DNA of 9,744 nucleotides, from contig CAMJHJ010000077.1 of assembly GCA_946405485.1 (NCBI GenBank), positions 1 to 9,744 on the forward strand, read 5' to 3'. The position numbers and the translations under genes were made by a program. Below are positions 7,340-9,744 of the stretch, in pieces. Below the pieces are notes generated by a model that was given only the letters and a program-made list of their open reading frames with translations, was not told where the DNA came from and made no database searches. This stretch comes from an uncultured Bacteroidales bacterium. Lineage in GTDB: Bacteria; Bacteroidota; Bacteroidia; Bacteroidales; UBA932. How positions within the stretch are numbered: position 1 is the first letter of the stretch; each line of letters starts with the position of its first letter.

Positions 7340-8539
7340 ATGAAGATCTCTCAACGGGCCCAGAATATGCCCAGCTCCCCGATCCGGAAGCTGGCCAAAT
7401 ATGCCGAATCCGCCAAGCGGAACGGCATCCACGTGTACCACCTGAACATCGGCCAACCGGATATCCCGACGCCGGAATGCGCCATCGAAGCAGCCCGTCA
7501 CTTAGACCGGAAGGTGTTGGAATACAGTCCATCCCAAGGATATAAGAGCCTGCGGACCAAGCTGGTGAGCTATTATGCAGCCTACGGGATCGATCTCAGT
7601 CCGGACGAGATCATCATCACTTCCGGCGGTTCTGAAGCCGTCCAGTTCGCCTACATGGCCTGCCTGAATCCCGGCGACGAGATTATCGTGACAGACCCCT
7701 CCTACGCCAACTATATGGCTTTCGCCATCAGCTGCGGCGCCGTGATCAAGTCCGTCAAGACCTCGATCGACGATGGTTTCCGCCTGCCCCCGATCGAGAA
7801 ATTCGAGGAGCAGATCACGCCCAAGACCAAGGCCATCCTCATCTGCAACCCCAACAACCCGACCGGCTACCTTTACACCAAGCAGGAGATGCGCAAGATC
7901 CGCGACCTGGTCAAGAAATACGACCTCTATCTCTTCTCCGACGAGGTGTACCGCGAGTTCATCTACACCAAGGCGCCGTACATCTCCGCCTTCCACCTTG
8001 AAGGGATCGAGGAGAACGTAGTACTGCTCGACTCGGTCTCCAAACGCTACTCCGAGTGCGGCATCCGGGTCGGAGCCCTGATTACGAAGAACAAGGCCGT
8101 ACGCGAAGCGGTCATGAAGTTCTGCCAGGCACGCCTGTCTCCCCCGCTGGTCGGCCAGATCATCGCGGAAGCCTCCCTGGGCACACCCCAGGAATACATG
8201 GATGAGGTATATGAGGAATACCTGACCCGCCGTAACTTCCTGGTGGACGGGCTCAACCGCATTCCCGGCGTCTTCTCCCCCACTCCGATGGGCACGTTCT
8301 ACACGATGGCCCGGCTCCCCGTAGATGACGCGGAAGCCTTCTGCAAATGGTGCCTGACCGATTTCTCCTACGAAGGACAGACCGTCATGATGGCACCGGG
8401 CAGCGGCTTCTATTCCGACCCGGCCGACGGGCGCGATGAGGTGCGCCTCGCCTATGTCCTCAAGAAAGAAGACCTGGCCAAGGCACTGGTCGTCTTGCAG
8501 AAAGCATTGGAAGCATACAACGAACTGAAACAACAATAA
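7340..8539 (+). CDS. PLP-dependent class I/II aminotransferase (aspartate aminotransferase-like), first of a tandem pair
   Basis: This 399-residue fold-type I aminotransferase acts in the cytosol, moving an amino group between an amino acid and a 2-oxo acid through pyridoxal phosphate. Visible signatures are YHLNIGQPD near the N-terminus, SGGSEA in the cofactor phosphate loop, CNPNNPTG with the cofactor-contacting Asn, FSDEVY with the Asp that binds the pyridine nitrogen and the Tyr that binds its hydroxyl, DSVSKRYSECGIRVG with Schiff-base Lys235, and Arg369 in DEVRLAY, expected to bind the substrate carboxylate. The ATG at 7340 gives an N-terminus (MPSSPIRKL follows at residue 10) that aligns with the next gene, supporting this start. 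Aspartate/2-oxoglutarate is the usual annotation for this Bacteroidota subgroup; aromatic, alanine or diaminopimelate-type activity cannot be excluded. It is divergent from asd, which fits a role in aspartate supply. No Shine-Dalgarno is visible. Confidence 0.87.
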   Translation: MKISQRAQNMPSSPIRKLAKYAESAKRNGIHVYHLNIGQPDIPTPECAIEAARHLDRKVLEYSPSQGYKSLRTKLVSYYAAYGIDLSPDEIIITSGGSEAVQFAYMACLNPGDEIIVTDPSYANYMAFAISCGAVIKSVKTSIDDGFRLPPIEKFEEQITPKTKAILICNPNNPTGYLYTKQEMRKIRDLVKKYDLYLFSDEVYREFIYTKAPYISAFHLEGIEENVVLLDSVSKRYSECGIRVGALITKNKAVREAVMKFCQARLSPPLVGQIIAEASLGTPQEYMDEVYEEYLTRRNFLVDGLNRIPGVFSPTPMGTFYTMARLPVDDAEAFCKWCLTDFSYEGQTVMMAPGSGFYSDPADGRDEVRLAYVLKKEDLAKALVVLQKALEAYNELKQQ

Positions 8540-8540
8540 G

Positions 8541-9744
8541 ATGGAACAACTCTCCATTTCCCGGAAATCCGCCGAAATGCCGGCGTCCGCCATCCGGAAA
8601 CTGGTACCCTTGTCCGACGCCGCCGAAAGCGCCGGCGTAAAAGTGTACCACCTCAACGTGGGTGCGCCCGACATCAAGTCCCCGGACTGTGCCATCGCGG
8701 GCGTGATGGACCGCTGCCGCACAATGCACCACCTGTCCTACACCAACTCCGCAGGCTTGATCCAACTGCGCCGCGATTTCATCGAAAAGTACTACAAGAA
8801 GGTCGGGATCGATATCGATGTCAGTGAGATCCTGGTCGACGTGGCAGGTAGCGAGGCTTTTTCTGTCGCCATGCAGATCGTGGCGGACCGCGGAGACGAA
8901 ATCATCGTCGTGGAGCCTTTCTACACCAACTACCAGACTTTCGCCTTCCTGTACGGCATCACGCTCAAAGCCGTCCACACCGATATCCGTGCCGGATTCG
9001 CCATCCCCGACATGGAAGAATTCGAAAAGCTGGTGACACCCCGGACCAAGGCCGTGCTTCTATGCAACCCTTGCAACCCGTCGGGTAAGTTATTCAGCAA
9101 GAAGGAGATGCTCGAGATCGGCGAGTTCTGCGTACGGCACAATCTGTTCCTGATCTCCGATGAGGTGTACCGGGAGTTCTGCTATTCGGATGAGCCGCAT
9201 TTCTCGGCGATGTTCATCCCGGGCGCGGAACAGAACGTCATCCTGGCCGATTCGGTCTCGAAACGCTACAACCTCTGCGGCGCGCGCATCGGCTGCATGG
9301 TTTCCCACAACAAGGACGTGATGGCGGCGGCCCTGAAATTCGCCCAATCGCGCCTCTGCCCGCCGGTCCTCGGCCAATATGCGGCGATCGGCGCCCTCGA
9401 CACGCCTTTCTCGTACTTCGACGAAGTGCGGGAAGAATATATCCGCCGTCGCGACTTTGCGATCGCGGCCCTCAACGCGATGCCCGGCGTTTTCACCCCG
9501 ACGCCGATGGGCGCGTTCTACACGGTGGCCGAACTGCCCGTGGACAGCGCCGAGGCTTTCATCCGCTGGATGCTGACGGAGTTCCGCATCAATAACGAGA
9601 CGGTGATGATCACGCCCGCCGCGTCCTTCTACAAAACGCCCGGCGAAGGGCTTCGCCAGGCGCGTATCGCTTATGTGCTGGAGGTCCCGGAGTTGGAGAA
9701 AGCCATGCGCATCCTCGCCGCCGCCCTCCAGGCCTATCCCGGCC
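8541..9744 (+). CDS. Second PLP-dependent aminotransferase, paralogue of the preceding gene (3' end outside window)
   Basis: The start ATG lies one base after the preceding stop (TAAGATG), so translation is probably coupled. The frame stays open to the window end: 401 codons plus one base, nearly complete given the 399-residue paralogue, and the last residues (LQAYPG) correspond to the paralogue's C-terminus. It aligns along its whole length with the upstream gene at roughly 40-50 % identity by eye. It keeps the catalytic set: DSVSKRYNLCGARIG with Lys241, ISDEVYREF, and Arg375 in QARIAY. It differs at normally constrained places: the phosphate loop is VAGSEA instead of SGGSEA, the Asn motif is CNPCNPSG instead of CNPNNPTG, and DPSYANY has become EPFYTNY. 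It is therefore probably an active enzyme with changed substrate preference rather than a decaying copy. Function beyond aminotransferase is not assignable from sequence alone. Confidence 0.86.
   Translation, partial: MEQLSISRKSAEMPASAIRKLVPLSDAAESAGVKVYHLNVGAPDIKSPDCAIAGVMDRCRTMHHLSYTNSAGLIQLRRDFIEKYYKKVGIDIDVSEILVDVAGSEAFSVAMQIVADRGDEIIVVEPFYTNYQTFAFLYGITLKAVHTDIRAGFAIPDMEEFEKLVTPRTKAVLLCNPCNPSGKLFSKKEMLEIGEFCVRHNLFLISDEVYREFCYSDEPHFSAMFIPGAEQNVILADSVSKRYNLCGARIGCMVSHNKDVMAAALKFAQSRLCPPVLGQYAAIGALDTPFSYFDEVREEYIRRRDFAIAALNAMPGVFTPTPMGAFYTVAELPVDSAEAFIRWMLTEFRINNETVMITPAASFYKTPGEGLRQARIAYVLEVPELEKAMRILAAALQAYPG

Noticed and set aside
7502..8722. 406-codon open frame on the minus strand across the two aminotransferase genes
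   Set aside because: It is antisense to two aminotransferases with intact catalytic motifs, crosses their junction, and shows no recognisable domain.

Overview
The window looks like chromosomal DNA from a fairly GC-rich member of the Bacteroidota, probably Bacteroidales. The evidence is a PCMD-type extracellular protein, a LysA with the C-terminal form I associate with this phylum, a ThrRS-like/uridine kinase fusion, weak Shine-Dalgarno signals, and possible TTTG / TAnnTTTG promoter boxes. Genus and habitat cannot be read from the sequence. I saw no RNA gene, mobile element, CRISPR array, origin or attachment site.

Layout, left to right. (1) Positions 2-2503, plus strand: the 3' part of a secreted PCMD-domain protein, then 27 nt later a XylE-type sugar/proton symporter. 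This looks like the tail of a carbohydrate-uptake locus. (2) Positions 2504-2595: a convergent intergenic space dominated by a 28-bp near-perfect hairpin, likely a shared terminator. (3) Positions 2596-7245, minus strand: a tightly packed four-gene unit transcribed as asd, a ThrRS-like/uridine kinase-like gene, nadE, lysA, with gaps of 24, 6 and 21 nt. (4) Positions 7246-7339: a 94-bp AT-rich divergent promoter region. (5) Positions 7340-9744, plus strand: two tandem paralogous fold-type I aminotransferases one base apart, the second running off the window.

How they fit together: Asd makes aspartate semialdehyde, the branch point to lysine/diaminopimelate, threonine and methionine, and LysA does the last lysine step. 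The divergent aminotransferases could supply aspartate or act on a related amino or keto acid. NadE makes NAD+ from the deamido form. The kinase-like protein has no obvious place in lysine synthesis and is the most interesting gene here. Its N-terminal half resembles the TGS and editing modules of threonyl-tRNA synthetase, but all four metal/catalytic His/Cys positions are replaced.

Most of the window is ordinary housekeeping and transport DNA. I did not find a clearly new defence, mobile or RNA system. The leads are the degenerate editing fold on a kinase, the diverged aminotransferase duplicate, the long hairpin and the bidirectional promoter region.
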